DNA from: Chryseobacterium sp.
GTDB lineage: Bacteria; Bacteroidota; Bacteroidia; Flavobacteriales; Weeksellaceae
NCBI RefSeq assembly: GCF_008831505.1
Contig: NZ_CP044507.1
Span: forward strand, 558,001-622,000
Reading direction: 5' to 3'
Length of the DNA: 64,000 bases
The notes below the pieces were generated by a model, which did not search any database, was not told the origin of the DNA, and worked only from the letters and a program-made list of their open reading frames with translations. The translations under genes were made by a program, and so were the position numbers. This document shows positions 7,677-15,551 of the stretch, piece after piece (positions within the stretch are counted from its first letter, which is position 1; each line of letters begins with the position of its first letter).

Positions 7677-9491
7677 GTGAATCCACAGCTCGAACTTCAG
7701 TTAAAAACCCTCTCCTCAGACCCCGGCGTTTACCGTTATTATGATAAAAACGGGCAGCTTCTTTATGTAGGCAAAGCCAAAAACCTGAAGAACCGCGTCC
7801 TCAGTTATTTCAATAAAAATCTGTCCGGTTACCGTACACGTATTATGGTAGGGAAAATCTTCCGCCTGGAAACCACAATCGTTCCCAGTGAGTATGACGC
7901 TTTGCTGCTGGAGAATAATCTGATTAAGGAGCATCAGCCGTTTTACAACGTCATGATGAAGGACGACAAAACCTATCCCTGGATTTGTATTAAAAACGAA
8001 GATTTTCCAAGGATTTTTATGACGCGAACCATGATTAAGGACGGTTCCGAGTATTACGGACCTTTTGCCAAAGTAAGACCTGCGCGCGTTCTGCTGGATA
8101 CTGTGCGAAGCATTTACAAACTGCGGAGCTGTAACCTGAACCTGGCGCCACCCAAAATTGCCGAAGGCAAGTACAAGGTTTGTCTGGAATACCATATCAA
8201 AAACTGCAAAGGTCCCTGCGAAATGCTGGAGTCCAAAGAGGCTTACGATAAAAAAATAGATGCCATCCGCGGTATCATTAAAGGAGATTTCCGCCAGGCA
8301 CGTAATTATCTTGTGGATGAAATGCAGGCCTACGCCGAAAATCTGGAATTCGAAAATGCCCAGATGGTGAAGGAGAGACTGGATTTGCTGGAAAGTTATC
8401 AGTCCAAACACACGGTGGTAAACCCCAATATTAATGACGTGGATGTTTTCGGCATGACCAGCGATGAAACGGCGGCTTATGTGAATTACTTCAAGATACA
8501 GAACGGAAGCATTATCCAGAGTTACACTATTGAAATCAAGAAGGTAATTGAGGAATCGGACGAGGATATCCTGGAGCAGGCACTTGTGGAGATACGGCAG
8601 AAATTCAACTCAGACAGTGTGGAGATCCTGCTGCCGTTCCATCTTAATTTTGAGATTCCCGGCGTAAAACTGATTGTTCCCAAAGTGGGAGATAAGAAAC
8701 GGATAGTGGAACTCTCCGAGAAAAATGCAAAGGAATACCGCATCGAGAAACTGAAGCAGGTTCAGATCGTTGATCCCGAAAGGCATACCAACCGCATTAT
8801 GGCCGAGATGCAGAAGCTCCTGCGAATGCCGGAAGAACCACGCCATATTGAAGGTTTCGATAATTCCAATATTCAGGGAACCAATCCAGTGTCATCCTGT
8901 GTAGTGTTCAAAAACGGCAAACCCAGTAAAGCGGATTACCGCATATTCCATGTAAAATCGGTGGAAGGGCCCAATGACTTTGCAAGTATGGAAGAGGTGA
9001 TTTACCGCCGCTACCGCCGTTTGCTGGAGGAAAACGAGCCATTGCCGCAGCTTATATTAATAGATGGTGGCAAAGGACAGCTTTCATCCGCCGTAAAAAG
9101 CCTTAAACTTTTGGGGCTTTACGGGAAGATAACAGTCATTGGAATCGCCAAGCGGCTGGAAGAGATTTTTTTTCCGGAAGATTCCATCCCGCTTTACCTG
9201 GATAAGAAATCGGAAACACTTAAAATTCTCCAGCGGGTTCGTGACGAGGCGCACCGCTTCGGCCTGAAGCACCACCGTACAAGGCGTAAAAATTCAACCA
9301 TAAAAAGTGAACTGGAAGAAATTCCCGGAATTGGAGATAAGGCAATTGAATTACTTTTCTCCAAACTGAAATCGGTAAAGCGCATTAAGGAAGCACCGCT
9401 GGAAACGCTGGAAGAAATTTTGGGGCGGTCCAAAGGAGGCATTGTATGGAAATATTTTAATCCGGAGGGGCAACGCGGTGACGGTCTGTAA
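7677..9491 (+). CDS. uvrC: UvrABC excinuclease subunit C
   Basis: UvrC makes both incisions around bulky DNA lesions after UvrA and UvrB recognition. The protein has the GIY-YIG nuclease at the N terminus (GVYRYYDKNGQLLYVGKAKNL), a cysteine cluster near residues 150-190 (LRSCNLNL, CLEYHIKNCKGPCE), a UVR domain around 190-230, the RNase H-like second nuclease (EGFDNSNIQGTNPVSSCVVF, LILIDGGKGQLSSA) and a C-terminal helix-hairpin-helix (LEEIPGIGDKAIELLFSK). I prefer GTG 7677 (MNPQLELQL) over ATG 7644 because family members start there and a -7 box lies between the two; the longer form would have 615 residues, this one 604. Confidence 0.95.
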   Translation: MNPQLELQLKTLSSDPGVYRYYDKNGQLLYVGKAKNLKNRVLSYFNKNLSGYRTRIMVGKIFRLETTIVPSEYDALLLENNLIKEHQPFYNVMMKDDKTYPWICIKNEDFPRIFMTRTMIKDGSEYYGPFAKVRPARVLLDTVRSIYKLRSCNLNLAPPKIAEGKYKVCLEYHIKNCKGPCEMLESKEAYDKKIDAIRGIIKGDFRQARNYLVDEMQAYAENLEFENAQMVKERLDLLESYQSKHTVVNPNINDVDVFGMTSDETAAYVNYFKIQNGSIIQSYTIEIKKVIEESDEDILEQALVEIRQKFNSDSVEILLPFHLNFEIPGVKLIVPKVGDKKRIVELSEKNAKEYRIEKLKQVQIVDPERHTNRIMAEMQKLLRMPEEPRHIEGFDNSNIQGTNPVSSCVVFKNGKPSKADYRIFHVKSVEGPNDFASMEEVIYRRYRRLLEENEPLPQLILIDGGKGQLSSAVKSLKLLGLYGKITVIGIAKRLEEIFFPEDSIPLYLDKKSETLKILQRVRDEAHRFGLKHHRTRRKNSTIKSELEEIPGIGDKAIELLFSKLKSVKRIKEAPLETLEEILGRSKGGIVWKYFNPEGQRGDGL

Positions 9492-9844
9492 CCTGATTTT
9501 TTTTTAGACTTTTTCATTTTCGCAAAATTTGCCATGCTTTTTTATGGATTTTTTGCAGAAACTTTTGAAAATATTATTTGCAATAAAAAAAATTGTATAT
9601 TTGCACCACAATTAGAACGGGTCACAGCCTTTGCTTCTTCTGTTGCAGTCTAGAATTACCATTTTTTTCTCTCAGTTTTCGCACCAACCGCCGCCGTTTT
9701 TTAGCCATATTTCCATTGATTGATTTTGTTCAGTCTCCGTAATCAGTTAAAAAAATCCGTTTTAATTATATTTGAAAACGCGATCCGTAAAACAGTGTAA
9801 CGGAAAAAGGACAATTTTAAAACAATAATATACGATTATCATTT
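9492..9844 (+). promoter_or_regulatory. Gene-free stretch: promoter and long untranslated leader of the cold-shock genes
   Basis: No gene is seen here. A -7 box TATATTTG lies at 9596-9603, with a TTTG at 9577-9580 (15-base spacing, short for the consensus). Transcription from it would give a leader of about 235 bases before the ATG at 9845. Long structured leaders are known for cold-shock mRNAs in other bacteria; a thermosensing role here is inference only. Confidence 0.5.
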
Positions 9845-10279
9845 ATGGCAGATTCTTTCTCAAAAAAAGAAAATTTCAAGAAAAAACTTCAGAAAGCAAA
9901 AGAAAAAGCGCAGAAGCGTGAGGAACGCAAGACCAATAACAATAAAGGAAAAAGTCTGGACGATATGTTGCTGTACGTAGATGCCAATGGGCAGCTTACG
10001 GACGTAAGGCCGGAAGACCAGGAAAAAATAGAGATTAACGCAGAGGATATCCAGTTAGGGGCTGCACCTATTGAAGCTGAAGAGCTTGTAAAAACGGGAA
10101 TCGTAACCTTCCTTAGTGACAAGGGTTATGGCTTCATTACAGAAAACAGTACCAAGGACAATATCTTCTTCCACGAAAATAACTGTGCACACCAGGTAAA
10201 GAAGGGAAATAAAGTTTCCTTCGAAAAAGAAAGATCTCCAAAAGGTTTTTCTGCGGTAAACATTCAGATCATAAAATAG
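9845..10279 (+). CDS. Cold-shock-domain protein with lysine-rich N-terminal extension
   Basis: A 144-residue predicted RNA-binding protein. Residues about 1-45 are highly charged and lysine-rich (KKENFKKKLQKAKEKAQKR), likely a helix or coil that adds nucleic-acid affinity. Residues about 83-144 form one cold-shock domain: KTGIVTFLSDKGYGFI carries RNP1 (KGYGFI), and NIFFHENN replaces the usual RNP2 (VFVH). A spacer with LDDMLLYVDANGQLTDVRPED joins the two; it is a recurring feature of such proteins in Flavobacteriia as I recall them. It is followed after 28 bases by a standard cold-shock protein, and both share the long leader and the terminator at 10522-10555. Confidence 0.85.
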   Translation: MADSFSKKENFKKKLQKAKEKAQKREERKTNNNKGKSLDDMLLYVDANGQLTDVRPEDQEKIEINAEDIQLGAAPIEAEELVKTGIVTFLSDKGYGFITENSTKDNIFFHENNCAHQVKKGNKVSFEKERSPKGFSAVNIQIIK

Positions 10280-10307
10280 AATACAATAATTTTTTAATAT
10301 CAATACC

Positions 10308-10499
10308 ATGCAAGAAGGCACAGTAAAATTTTTCAACGAAACCAAAGGTTTCGGATTCATTACTCCATCAAACGGCGGAGAAGATATCTTTGTACATACA
10401 ACCGGACTGGTAGACAGAATCCGCGAGAATGACAGAGTTACTTTTGATGTAAAGCAGGGAAATAAAGGAATGAACGCAGTAAATGTTAAATTGGCATAA
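10308..10499 (+). CDS. Cold-shock protein (CspA family)
   Basis: A 63-residue single cold-shock domain, the standard CspA length. MQEGTVKFFNETKGFGFI includes RNP1 (KGFGFI), and GGEDIFVHTTGL includes RNP2 (DIFVH). Such proteins bind single-stranded RNA and melt structure at low temperature or during rapid growth. It is the second gene of a two-gene operon with the extended cold-shock-domain protein and is followed at once by an intrinsic terminator. Confidence 0.95.
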   Translation: MQEGTVKFFNETKGFGFITPSNGGEDIFVHTTGLVDRIRENDRVTFDVKQGNKGMNAVNVKLA

Positions 10500-10521
10500 G
10501 CTGTTTTTATCATCATACTCT

Positions 10522-10555
10522 AAATAAAGCTCCGCAAGGAGCTTTATTTTTTTTG
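10522..10555 (+). terminator. Terminator of the cold-shock operon
   Basis: AAATAAAGCTCC (10522-10533) pairs with GGAGCTTTATTT (10538-10549) around a GCAA tetraloop, followed by a T run. It is a strong 12-bp stem. Confidence 0.92.
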
Positions 10556-10667
10556 CCTGAATTTTCCTGCTACGCAACCGGTGATCATAGATTCAATTTT
10601 TTTATAATGGCACTGTTGTAACCTAACCGACGGTTTTTTCTATAAATATCAGGCATAAAATTTTCCG

Positions 10668-10675
10668 TAAATTTG
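10668..10675 (+). promoter_or_regulatory. -7 box of the helicase gene
   Basis: TAAATTTG matches TAnnTTTG and lies 25 bases before the ATG at 10701. No clear -33 TTG is found at the usual spacing. Confidence 0.5.
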
Positions 10676-10700
10676 TGTCCCTCAAAAAGAGTATTGCCCC

Positions 10701-13028
10701 ATGGATTATTTGAAAGGATTGAATGAAGCACAGTATGAAGCCGTTACCACCCTGGAAGGACCGCTTATGGTCCTTGCCGGCGCCGGTTCCGGTAAAACAC
10801 GTGTGCTTACCATGCGTATTGCCCACCTGATCACCAATCTGGTGGATCCTTTCCATATCCTTGCCCTTACTTTTACCAACAAAGCCGCCAAGGAAATGAA
10901 GGAAAGGATCGCAAAAGTGGTGGGGCAGAGCGAAGCCCGTTCGCTTTGGATGGGTACTTTTCACTCCGTTTTTGCCAGAATCCTGCGCAGCGAAGCGCAT
11001 TATCTGGGCTATCCTTCCAATTTCACCATATACGATTCCCAGGACTCGCTGAATGTGCTGAAAAAAGTGTTGAAAGATGCCAATATAGACGCCGACCTTT
11101 ACAAACCCAAAAAGGTGATGGCGCGGATTTCCAATTACAAGAACAACCTCATTACCGTTAAAGCTTATTTTGGCAATCCGGAGCTCATTGAAAATGACGA
11201 GCGTGCCAATATGAAGCATATGGGTCTGATTTACCAGAAGTATGTGGAAGCATGTTTTAAAAATGGTGCTATGGATTTTGACGACCTTCTTTTAAGGACG
11301 AATGAATTACTCACCCGGTTTCCTGAAGTGCTAGCCAAATACCAGGACCGCTTCCGCTATATTTTGGTTGATGAGTATCAGGATACCAATCACTCTCAGT
11401 ACCTTATTGTAAAAGCTTTGGCTTCCAAATTTGAGAATATCTGTGTGGTGGGAGATGATGCGCAGTCCATCTACTCCTTCCGTGGAGCCAACATCCACAA
11501 CATCCTGAACTTCAAGAAAGATTACCCCGATGCGGTAACGGTTTCTCTGGAACAGAATTACCGATCCACGCAAAATATTGTGAATGCGGCCAATGTCGTA
11601 ATCTCAAAGAACGTACAGCAGTTCAAGAAAAATGTATTCAGCGATAATGAAGAGGGTGAAAAGATCAAGGTGTACCGCTCGCTTTCAGATGCCGATGAAG
11701 CCAACTTTGTAGCCTCCAATATTTGGGAACTGCACAACACGCAGCAGCGAAAGTTTACGGATTTTGCGATCCTGTACCGTACCAACTCCCAGACCAGGGC
11801 TTTTGAAGATGCCCTCAGGCGTAAAAACATTCCTTACCGTGTCTATGGCGGACTGTCCTTTTACCAGCGTAAAGAGGTGAAGGACCTGGTAGCGTACCTT
11901 CGTTTGCTTATCAACGAAAATGACGGCGAGGCACTTTCGCGAATCATCAATTATCCCGCCCGTGGAATTGGTGAAACTACCCAGAATAAGCTTATTGTTT
12001 TTGCCGATTCACAGAATGTTTCCATCACAACTGTTCTGGGCAATCTTGGCATGTACGCGCCCTTGCTGGGACTTAATAACGGTATCCTGACCAAACTGGC
12101 AGATTTCTGGGCGATGATCCAGGCCTTTAAGGTCATGCTGAAGACCGAAAATGCATACACCGTAGCCATGGAAGTGGCCAAACGTACCGGGCTCATCAAA
12201 TTCCTGAAAGATGACCAGACGCCGGAAGGTATTTCACGCCTGGAAAACGTGCAGGAACTCATGAACTCCATGCAGGGCTTCATTGAGGAGCAGCAGCAGC
12301 TGGAAGACGGTGATCCGTCTCTTTCCAATTTCCTGGAGAATATCGCGCTTTCGGCCGATACTCAAAACGATAAGAAGGAGGAAGGTGACCAGGTTTCACT
12401 TATGACCATTCACCTTTCCAAAGGACTGGAGTTTCCGGTGGTGCATTTGGTGGGACTGGAGGAAAACCTTTTCCCAAGCTTCATGAGTTCATCTACCCGT
12501 GAGGAGTTGGAAGAAGAGCGCCGCTTGTTTTATGTAGCACTTACGCGTGCGGAAAAACAGGCCTTTTTCTCTTATGCCGTTTCACGCTTCCAGTGGGGCA
12601 AGATTACGGATGCCGAACCTTCACGGTTCCTTAGTGAGATGGATACTTCGCATCTGGAATTCATCAATCCGGCCATTGAAAGCCGCTTTGTAAATCATTC
12701 CGGCTTGAAGTCGAGTATTTTTGATGATGAACCGGCAGCGCCCAGATTCTTCAAAAAGAAAGAAGAGAAAAAGACCATACAGCGGAGTGAACCGTTACCG
12801 CCCTCACAGAAACTTAAACCCGTAGCCACAGCCAGGATTATCAATCCGAGCGGCGCCTCATCTGAAAATATTGAAGTGGGCGACCAGGTGCGTCACGACC
12901 GTTTCGGTGTGGGCGAAGTGATCTTTCTGGACGGTACTGACCCGCAAAATATCAAGGCAAAAGTGAAATTCCAGCACGAAGGCGAGAAAAACCTTATACT
13001 GAAATTTGCGAAACTGACGAAGATTTAG
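10701..13028 (+). CDS. pcrA: ATP-dependent 3'-5' DNA helicase, PcrA/UvrD type
   Basis: A 775-residue superfamily 1A helicase for repair and for displacing RecA or stalled polymerase. Motifs seen in order: Q motif LNEAQYEAV, Walker A GAGSGKTR (residues about 27-34), motif Ia LTFTNKAAKEM, Walker B VDEYQDTN, motif III GDDAQSIYSFRGA, motif IV EQNYRSTQNI, motif V VSLMTIHLSKGLEF, motif VI ERRLFYVALTRAE. The C-terminal tail (VGDQVRHDRFGVGEVIFLDG) is a Tudor-like RNA-polymerase-binding module found in PcrA and UvrD, which supports that subgroup over Rep. It stands alone between the cold-shock genes and an unknown gene. Confidence 0.93.
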   Translation: MDYLKGLNEAQYEAVTTLEGPLMVLAGAGSGKTRVLTMRIAHLITNLVDPFHILALTFTNKAAKEMKERIAKVVGQSEARSLWMGTFHSVFARILRSEAHYLGYPSNFTIYDSQDSLNVLKKVLKDANIDADLYKPKKVMARISNYKNNLITVKAYFGNPELIENDERANMKHMGLIYQKYVEACFKNGAMDFDDLLLRTNELLTRFPEVLAKYQDRFRYILVDEYQDTNHSQYLIVKALASKFENICVVGDDAQSIYSFRGANIHNILNFKKDYPDAVTVSLEQNYRSTQNIVNAANVVISKNVQQFKKNVFSDNEEGEKIKVYRSLSDADEANFVASNIWELHNTQQRKFTDFAILYRTNSQTRAFEDALRRKNIPYRVYGGLSFYQRKEVKDLVAYLRLLINENDGEALSRIINYPARGIGETTQNKLIVFADSQNVSITTVLGNLGMYAPLLGLNNGILTKLADFWAMIQAFKVMLKTENAYTVAMEVAKRTGLIKFLKDDQTPEGISRLENVQELMNSMQGFIEEQQQLEDGDPSLSNFLENIALSADTQNDKKEEGDQVSLMTIHLSKGLEFPVVHLVGLEENLFPSFMSSSTREELEEERRLFYVALTRAEKQAFFSYAVSRFQWGKITDAEPSRFLSEMDTSHLEFINPAIESRFVNHSGLKSSIFDDEPAAPRFFKKKEEKKTIQRSEPLPPSQKLKPVATARIINPSGASSENIEVGDQVRHDRFGVGEVIFLDGTDPQNIKAKVKFQHEGEKNLILKFAKLTKI

Positions 13029-13357
13029 GAGAAGTTGGAAGAAGGAAACTGAAGGATTAAAACAGTTGCATTCTGAGTTTGTATTGCGGGAATGGAACAC
13101 AGGCAGAATGACGCGGCGCCTCCGGAGATAAACTTACTAAGGGAACGCTTCTTCGCCATACTTCTTTATCGCAATTATGTTCTTGCTTAGTATTTTTTTT
13201 CTCCCGATTACTGTTTTAGTTTCCATCTGTGGGCTGTATTGGGTTAATATTTTCATTTTTTTTTGGTTAAATAATGTCCGGATGTAAATCTGAATGTATT
13301 TTTCATTAATTTTATTTCTTATTGAAGTAAACTTATTAACCATTAAAAACACAAATT
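13029..13357. other. Gene-free stretch with no recognisable element
   Basis: This 329-base stretch becomes strongly AT-rich towards its right end. I see no convincing gene, terminator or consensus promoter; TATTTTTC at 13297-13304 is a one-mismatch -7 box before the gene at 13358, without a -33 partner. Confidence 0.5.
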
Positions 13358-14149
13358 ATGTCCACATCTGTAGCAAAGGCGTATGCCAACACCGTGAGGA
13401 AAAATCAGAAAGTTTTATATGCCGTTTGGGAGCCCGGTTTACCGGTGGAGCTTGGTGATTATGGCACCATGAACGGGAATATCTTTGTTCCGCTGGGAAA
13501 TATCAGGGAAATCGAAGCCCTGAAGCATTTTAAGATTACCACACGGAAGGATACTACGCAGGATGAGAAAACATTTACCTCTCAGAGAGGCGTAGAGTAT
13601 AAGCTGATACCCAAAGCCAGCGCTTCGGTTCAGGGTATTCCGGTGAAGGCATCCATAGAATTTAATTTTTCAGAGGAGAATGCCGTATTTTTCAATGCCG
13701 CCGGCTGCGTTTTCGAGATGATTGAAAACAAACATCAGCTCGGACAGAAAATTAAGGAAATCCATGAGGCTGACAGGAGTATATGGAAGAAGGATTTCGT
13801 CCTGGTTACCTCTGTGGTGCATGCAAAACGTGCGCTTATTTTGGTTTCCACCTCCAGTGATTTTGCCATCGGTTTTGAAGCTGCGGGTGAGGTTCCGGCA
13901 ATCGATTTAGCAAGTGCGTCACTTAATCTGAATCTTAAATTTCAGAAATCGAGCGGCTACAAGGTGAATGCAGAAGAAGGCCTGATTCCCCTTATCGGAC
14001 TCGGTAAAATTCAGCGGAAAACCATATTTCATAAGGAAGATTTCGGGGCTTTATCGGACTCAGTTAAGAGCGCTGCATCATCCAAAGAAAAGGAATATGA
14101 AATTGTTTTCGACGATTATACGGCTGATAAGGAATCGGATGAGGATTGA
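13358..14149 (+). CDS. Unrecognised 263-residue protein
   Basis: I do not recognise this protein. It has no signal peptide and no clear membrane segment. The N-terminal third contains a compact motif (LYAVWEPGLPVELGDYGTM, then IFVPLGNI) that has the look of a conserved domain start. The middle alternates polar and apolar residues (SASVQGIPVKASIEFNF; SASLNLNLKF), suggesting beta strands, and a likely helix lies at about 127-145. The C terminus is acidic (ADKESDED). It is probably a single-gene unit, convergent with the DUF3037/HipA-like pair, with low-complexity AT-rich DNA upstream. Coding status is well supported by length and codon use; the function is unknown. Confidence 0.75.
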   Translation: MSTSVAKAYANTVRKNQKVLYAVWEPGLPVELGDYGTMNGNIFVPLGNIREIEALKHFKITTRKDTTQDEKTFTSQRGVEYKLIPKASASVQGIPVKASIEFNFSEENAVFFNAAGCVFEMIENKHQLGQKIKEIHEADRSIWKKDFVLVTSVVHAKRALILVSTSSDFAIGFEAAGEVPAIDLASASLNLNLKFQKSSGYKVNAEEGLIPLIGLGKIQRKTIFHKEDFGALSDSVKSAASSKEKEYEIVFDDYTADKESDED

Positions 14150-14278
14150 TCTCAGGTCTGGATAATTACCGTAATCAGTTTTTCTGTATATTTAATAATC
14201 AGAGCAGGCGGAGTTGCAATATCAATAATTCTCAGGAATCTGTTAGGATTGTTTCTCCGTTTGCTTTATGCAATTTCC

Positions 14279-14662
14279 TTACTTCACCAGTTCATTAAAC
14301 AACCTCTCGAAAGTCTTATCCAAATCCTTTGTTTTCCCGGGGTGCGGGCGCGACGTTTGGATAACCGAACTGCGCACTGCTGTAAGCCAGCGGAAACGCT
14401 CGGGGATGTCGAAGGCTGCGATTTCACCACCGGCTTTATCGCCGTTTGCTACGTGGCGGAAATTTTCAAGGTTTTGCAGTATGGCCTCCTTATCCATTTC
14501 ACATTTCATCAGCTCAAATTTTTCCGCACAAAGATGAAAGTCCACACGGATGTACTTTTCTCTTTTCGAAAACATCACCAAACCGATATTGAAGAACTCT
14601 TCGCGCTCCACTTTCGGTACCAGACGGATTACAGCGTATTCGTAAATTTTAACCTCTTGCAT
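14279..14662 (-). CDS. DUF3037 protein
   Basis: A 127-residue protein matching DUF3037: VKIYEYAVIRLVPKVEREEFFNIGLVMF at the start and FRWLTAVRSSVIQTSRPHPG near the end, both typical of the family. Its function is not established. Its start overlaps the end of the HipA-like kinase gene by 14 bases, so the two are translated from one mRNA and probably act together. No signal peptide or membrane segment is present. Fixed pairing of DUF3037 with HipA-like kinases is known from many genomes as I recall it; what the pair does is not. Confidence 0.85.
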   Translation of the reverse strand: MQEVKIYEYAVIRLVPKVEREEFFNIGLVMFSKREKYIRVDFHLCAEKFELMKCEMDKEAILQNLENFRHVANGDKAGGEIAAFDIPERFRWLTAVRSSVIQTSRPHPGKTKDLDKTFERLFNELVK

Positions 14663-15428
14663 TTTGGGCTTCTTTTACAAAGTTAGCAGAGTTCTCCAGC
14701 CTGGTTTTCATGAAAGTAAAATATACTTCCCGGATCTGTTCAGGCGTTTCGTCGGTATCTTTCCACTGCAGCCAGTCATCAGGAATAAGTTCCACAATTT
14801 GGCGCAGCATTTCAGTATTCAGTACAGTTTTTGCAAAAGCATCCGCTTCGTCCAGCATCGTAGCTTGTGAAAGCAGTACATGGTCCTTCACGTAAGCAAA
14901 AGGACTTAAAGCAAGCTTTTCGAAATTCATCCATGAATGGTGGAAATAAAAGGAAGCACCGTTGTCGATGACCCACAGCTCTTTATTCCACATCAGAAGG
15001 TTGGTGTTTTTGTGAGTGCGGTCTATATTGGTGATAAATGCGTCGAGCCAGACAATTTTTGAAGCCAGCAGCGGATCCACTTTTACAGAAGCGTCATAAG
15101 CAATGGCTCCAGAAAGAAAGTGCAGTGCAAGATTAACACCTTCAGAAAACTTCAGTAAATCATGGATTTCTTCATCGGCTTCTGTACGACCAAAGTCCAC
15201 ATCCAGGTTAGCGAACACCAACTCAGGAATCTTCAGACCCAGAACTTCAGCGATCTTGCCGCCCAAAAGTTCGGAAATCAGCATTTTTACGCCGTGTCCT
15301 CCGCCCCTGAACTTGAGTACATATTTAAAATCGTCATCGGCTTCTGCCAGGGCCGGCAGTGAGCCGCCTTCCCGAAGTGGAAGGATGTAGCGCATCACAG
15401 TAACCGTCCGTAAAGATAAATCCCGCAT
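14649..15428 (-). CDS. HipA-like kinase-fold protein
   Basis: A 259-residue protein of the short HipA-like group, distinct from the classical 440-residue HipA toxin. YVLKFRGGGHGVKMLISELLGGKIA (residues about 36-60) contains the ATP-binding lysine region. FITNIDRTHKNTNLLMW has the likely catalytic Asp136 and metal-binding Asn143, and VIDNGASFYFHH (Asp155) plays the part of the DFG motif. There is no HipB-like DNA-binding antitoxin; instead the partner is the overlapping DUF3037 gene. It probably phosphorylates a protein, but the target is unknown. No consensus promoter was seen upstream. Confidence 0.82.
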   Translation of the reverse strand: MRDLSLRTVTVMRYILPLREGGSLPALAEADDDFKYVLKFRGGGHGVKMLISELLGGKIAEVLGLKIPELVFANLDVDFGRTEADEEIHDLLKFSEGVNLALHFLSGAIAYDASVKVDPLLASKIVWLDAFITNIDRTHKNTNLLMWNKELWVIDNGASFYFHHSWMNFEKLALSPFAYVKDHVLLSQATMLDEADAFAKTVLNTEMLRQIVELIPDDWLQWKDTDETPEQIREVYFTFMKTRLENSANFVKEAQNARG

Positions 15429-15458
15429 AGATTACAAATTAACGCTAAAAGCGCGAAA

Positions 15459-15484
15459 TAAAAAAGTTGCCCAAAAAGAGCAAC
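15459..15484 (-). terminator. Terminator of the AarF/UbiB gene
   Basis: GTTGC (15466-15470) pairs with GCAAC (15480-15484). On the minus strand the stem is followed by a T-rich tract (complement of the A run at 15459-15465), fitting the end of the leftward gene at 15552-17213. Confidence 0.7.
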
Positions 15485-15502
15485 CAAAAACGGTAGAAGT
15501 TT

Positions 15503-15523
15503 TCTCTACTCTCTACTCTCTAC
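15503..15523. repeat. Three tandem copies of a 7-base unit
   Basis: TCTCTAC is repeated three times without error between the terminator and the AarF/UbiB gene, with a pyrimidine-rich flank on the right. It is outside any gene. Confidence 0.85.
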
Positions 15524-15551
15524 TCTTTATTCTTTCTTCTTTCCTCTTTGG

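Noticed and set aside
7716-8411. Open frame of 231 codons on the minus strand
   Set aside because: Antisense shadow of uvrC, with unnatural composition and no start context.
13137-13352. Possible 71-codon gene in the AT-rich gap, minus strand
   Set aside because: Lys/Ile-rich translation of AT-rich spacer, no motif, no promoter; unlikely to be coding.
14649-15428. Classical HipA toxin of a hipBA system
   Set aside because: It is about 180 residues shorter than HipA and has no HipB-type helix-turn-helix gene beside it; the partner is DUF3037.
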